A DNA stretch of 64,000 nucleotides from Corythoichthys intestinalis (lineage: Eukaryota; Chordata; Actinopteri; Syngnathiformes; Syngnathidae). A program made the position numbers and the translations under genes. The number at the start of each line of letters is the position of its first letter. Positions within the stretch are counted from its first letter, which is position 1. The stretch lies in the NCBI RefSeq assembly GCF_030265065.1, contig NC_080406.1:39084638-39148637 (forward strand), in the 5' to 3' direction. Below the pieces are notes generated by a model that did not search any database, was not told the DNA's origin, and was given only the letters and a program-made list of their open reading frames with translations. This document shows, piece after piece, positions 58,744 to 64,000 of the stretch.

Positions 58744-59676
58744 AGTAAATAAAATGAGAAGCGTTTTTAGGGAGAAAAAAAAATTAATATCCCTTTTACT
58801 AAACAGTATTAATTTCCTTACATTTGCATGTATACTATTTTACTGTCTCAATTTTAAGAGACGAGTTTTTAATCTTTTTAAATCTCTTACCTCAACAGAC
58901 TTTGATAGACGAACCACTTACACTACCAAAACTATGAAAACCTATCAATTATAACGGCTTTAATGTTATTTCATAAATGAGCATAAAATAATATGGCCTC
59001 CTCCATCATTCCAAAAATTTGTAAAAAATTAAAGACTGAGATCTTTAGTAGACCTTTTTCTATTTGAACACATTTCCACATTAATATACCGTTACAATAT
59101 AACTTGAATGTAACTTACATTTGGGTTTTTAAGTTGTTCAGCTCTATATACAGTATATGAAAACAAAAGTGTTTTATGCAATCTTGCAAGAATGGCTTGA
59201 GGTTCTTCAGAAGCACTTATACTGGCATTCTCCTGAGAGAATGTCAGATCTCTTTTACCTTTATGACATTAGTATTATTAGATACATAGAGCATCGAGAG
59301 AATGAGATGTTATTATTCTGCACAATAACAAATTTACCTTGACACCATTTTTTTCTCTAAAAGAATTACAATGTCCCTGTGCAACAGGAGCATCCGGCAA
59401 ATGACACAGTGTTGACAAGACTAGTGTAAGTTACAAAGCACATATCCAATGACAGTGGGCACAAGTGAGGTGCACATTAGGGAGAGGAGCGTACAGGACG
59501 AAGCAGGTATGGAACTTAACATTACGCTTTATATTTGCTTATCACAAACTTGTGGGACACACCATATATTTTGATTTTTCTCTATCTTTTCACAGTCTAG
59601 GTAACAAAAAGTGGTTCATCTTTGCAGTTTTACAAGCAAACCAGTAAGACTGATGGTCTGTGGTCTTTAACGAACC
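58744..59676. other. PNKD-TMBIM1 intergenic region
   Basis: AT-rich, transposon-free DNA between the head-to-head genes. TMBIM1 5'UTR exons must lie in its right part, but no splice site stands out enough to mark one. No other gene seen. Confidence 0.5.
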
Positions 59677-62065
<2,389 letters not shown>

Positions 62066-62435
62066 GGTCTTGAAGAACACGCAACAGGTCTCCATGGAGG
62101 CTTGACCATACATTACTGTTAACTAGTAATAATCCATGTACCTTGTGGTCATTCGTTTTTTTATTTTCTCCTCATTTCAGAAAAATAGGAAATTTCCATT
62201 CTTCTTTTGCTACTTATTTTGCGGTTGAAATGGGGCCTTGTGTCCCATGGCGCTAATATTGACAAATACTGTTTAGCATTTTATTAACTAGTGCAAAGAT
62301 TTCAAAACCTACAGACTTGGAAACCCAACACGCCGTACCTTGTTGATCACATGACCATTAAAATAACAAAGGTGGAGGTTTGCAGATTTTTTCAGATGTT
62401 TTAACATGTTTCGAAATTACCACTAACTAATATTA
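62066..62435. other. TMBIM1 3'UTR and flank
   Basis: Sequence after the TMBIM1 stop codon, including the ATTAAA at 62357. Nothing else recognised. Confidence 0.55.
62357..62362 (+). terminator. Candidate polyadenylation signal ATTAAA of TMBIM1
   Basis: ATTAAA lies 292 bases after the TMBIM1 stop codon and is followed within about 20 bases by a G/T-rich stretch. It is the most common variant of AATAAA. No transcript data are available here to confirm use. Confidence 0.35.
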
Positions 62436-63770
62436 CAGGGTCCCTACAGAGTTCCAGATAAATTTAAGACTCTTAGACGTAGTTAAGACCATTTTTTAAA
62501 AACCTACTACCTTTTTCACAGCCATATCGACCAAGAAAAACAATCTGTGAATTTGTGTTAATTTATTGCTCAAAAGTGGAAATGTGGAATGTGTGCAGGA
62601 TGTAAGAATGCAGCATACTGAAACTGAATAGGCTACTCACACGACACTACTACAGTGCAGGCACAGACCACAGACAACAGGCCAAGTAGAGGTGTTTTCT
62701 TTCGCATTAGTATTTAGCGTGGCGATCGTCATCTTAAACTCTTGGGCAACCAAAACACCTTTGCGTTCATGGTTGTTGTGGACCCAAACGATGTGCGTAG
62801 ATCCACTCTCGCAGATCCACTAGCGATCGTAGCTGGGCTGGGATGCAGGGGGGGCTGCAGCACTAGCAGCTAGCTGGCTAGTGTTAGCAACTGTCGGTCG
62901 CTTCCATTAGAAGCTAAAGCCAGCCAGCAAGCTGGGGTCTCTTCAGGCTCATTAGCAGCTGGCTGGCTTAAACAAGGCAGATTGAAAAACGCCGGCAATG
63001 GAGGGAGTTTGTTTCTTTCCTCTCATGGAGGTTATGGGCTTGGACAATTTAGCATGGGACTATAGCGCCTTCATGCCCATTGTACCAAGCTGAATTTGTT
63101 TTTGCATACGATGCAAAAAGCTTCAAACAACCTGCTATCCACTGGTTTGAGCCAAAGGCGAAAGGATTGTTTACTCAACCAAGCTTTGTTGAATTTTCAT
63201 TTCCCCATCTCTCTAATATGAAATGAATGGCTAGGTGTGAAAAAAATGGCGTCTGTATAGCGTAGAGCATGACATTTTGTTGGGACTCCTGTCGTGAAAC
63301 AGGATTCAGGATTTGGGACAGGGCGTGAATGAAAGTCAACGGGAGCGACATCCATCTGTAGAATAATAGTGATCTATTTCAGCTGGTCGCACAGCAAATT
63401 AAAGAAGTAGGCATATTTGTAGCCATCTTTCAGTGACCCAACGCTGTTTTGACTTGGATTAGCAAGTCAAAAGAACTCCACAATATCCCATAATCCATCA
63501 GTGCTTGCAATCAACGATTTTGACCCGTAGCTGCGTTGGGTTCTCAATGATTGGCTCCTCCACCCTATTTATTTATTTAGGCTATGTTATTTACCGTAAT
63601 CAAAATAACAAATGACACTGTTGAGGAGAAATGAGACGCGGAGAAGTTAAACATCATACATTTTAAGCTCCATATATGAAAATTCAATACTTTTTCCAAG
63701 ACTTTTTAAGGTATTTTTTCCCAATTCATAAATTCAATGATGTCAAGACTTTTTAAGACCCCGCGGGAAC
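62436..63770. mobile_element. Probable hAT element with GGGTTCCCGCGGGG end
   Basis: Left end CAGGGTCCCTACAGAG and right end, reversed, GGGTTCCCGCGGGGTCTTA; AAGACTTTTTAAG words near the right end are a familiar fish hAT pattern. The interior (62,700-63,550) has a GC-rich block with repeated CTAGCTGGCT words. The flanks show no target duplication, so the borders are approximate. Confidence 0.5.
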
Positions 63771-64000
63771 CCCCACTCCGGCCGCAGAGTAAGTAGCAGT
63801 CTTCTGGGTCATGCAAAATGAACTTGAAGAAAACAAATGAAAGTCATATTTAATTTCCCGATTTGTGTTAAAATAACACAAAATGGAACATCATACAGTA
63901 TAAAAGCTATTTTCCATTTTTCAATAACCAATTATGAATCGAGAAACAGAAGACTATTTATTCCCCTTTTTTGTTGAGACATATAATACAAAAAATGTTT

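Overview
The window is vertebrate nuclear DNA, almost certainly from a teleost fish. It carries three intron-split genes with GT-AG junctions whose products read as vertebrate GMPPA, PNKD and TMBIM1, set in DNA full of fish-type transposons (hAT, Tc1, piggyBac, L2-like LINEs) and a very abundant small MITE. Assignment below teleost is not possible from sequence alone; a syngnathid-like percomorph is a guess from the MITE only.

Layout. 1-24,900 has no host gene that I can support. It holds hAT elements (306-1229, 8915-9972, 11545-12596, 22581-23906), a foldback Tc1 element broken by a THAP-exon transposon (4366-6336), a Tc1 remnant (13658-14100) and a Tc1 element carrying a LINE that itself carries a second LINE tail (16394-22282). 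24,913-45,039 (minus strand) is GMPPA: 12 coding exons, 422 codons, with a 7.7-kb first intron that is about three quarters transposon. 46,880-58,695 (minus) is PNKD, short form: 9 coding exons, 358 codons, all seven metal ligands of a glyoxalase-II type metallo-beta-lactamase visible. 59,677-62,065 (plus) is TMBIM1: 11 coding exons, 318 codons, seven-helix BI-1 fold. 62,066-64,000 is its 3' flank and another repeat.

How the genes relate. PNKD and TMBIM1 are head to head with about 1 kb between start codons, and the PNKD side has CRE, ETS-like and E2F-like sites plus a 7-codon upstream ORF whose stop overlaps the PNKD start. PNKD and TMBIM1 are also neighbours in human 2q35, and GMPPA lies in the same human band, so this is a conserved linkage. 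The proteins do not form one pathway: GMPPA controls GDP-mannose supply in the cytosol, PNKD is a membrane-anchored hydrolase-like protein linked to synaptic release, and TMBIM1 is an endomembrane calcium/stress protein.

By my own tally the mapped mobile elements cover roughly 45% of the window and coding exons about 5%. Target-site duplications, read by eye, let at least four hAT-into-hAT or hAT-into-repeat nestings be ordered in time. I saw no retroviral or LTR element, Polinton, tRNA, rRNA or CRISPR array. The observations I would follow first are the Asp-to-Asn change at the pH-sensor position of TMBIM1, the stop/start-overlapping uORF of PNKD, a roughly 95-bp three-copy repeat with an open frame and a splice-donor-like end, and a 64-bp sequence shared by introns of GMPPA and PNKD.
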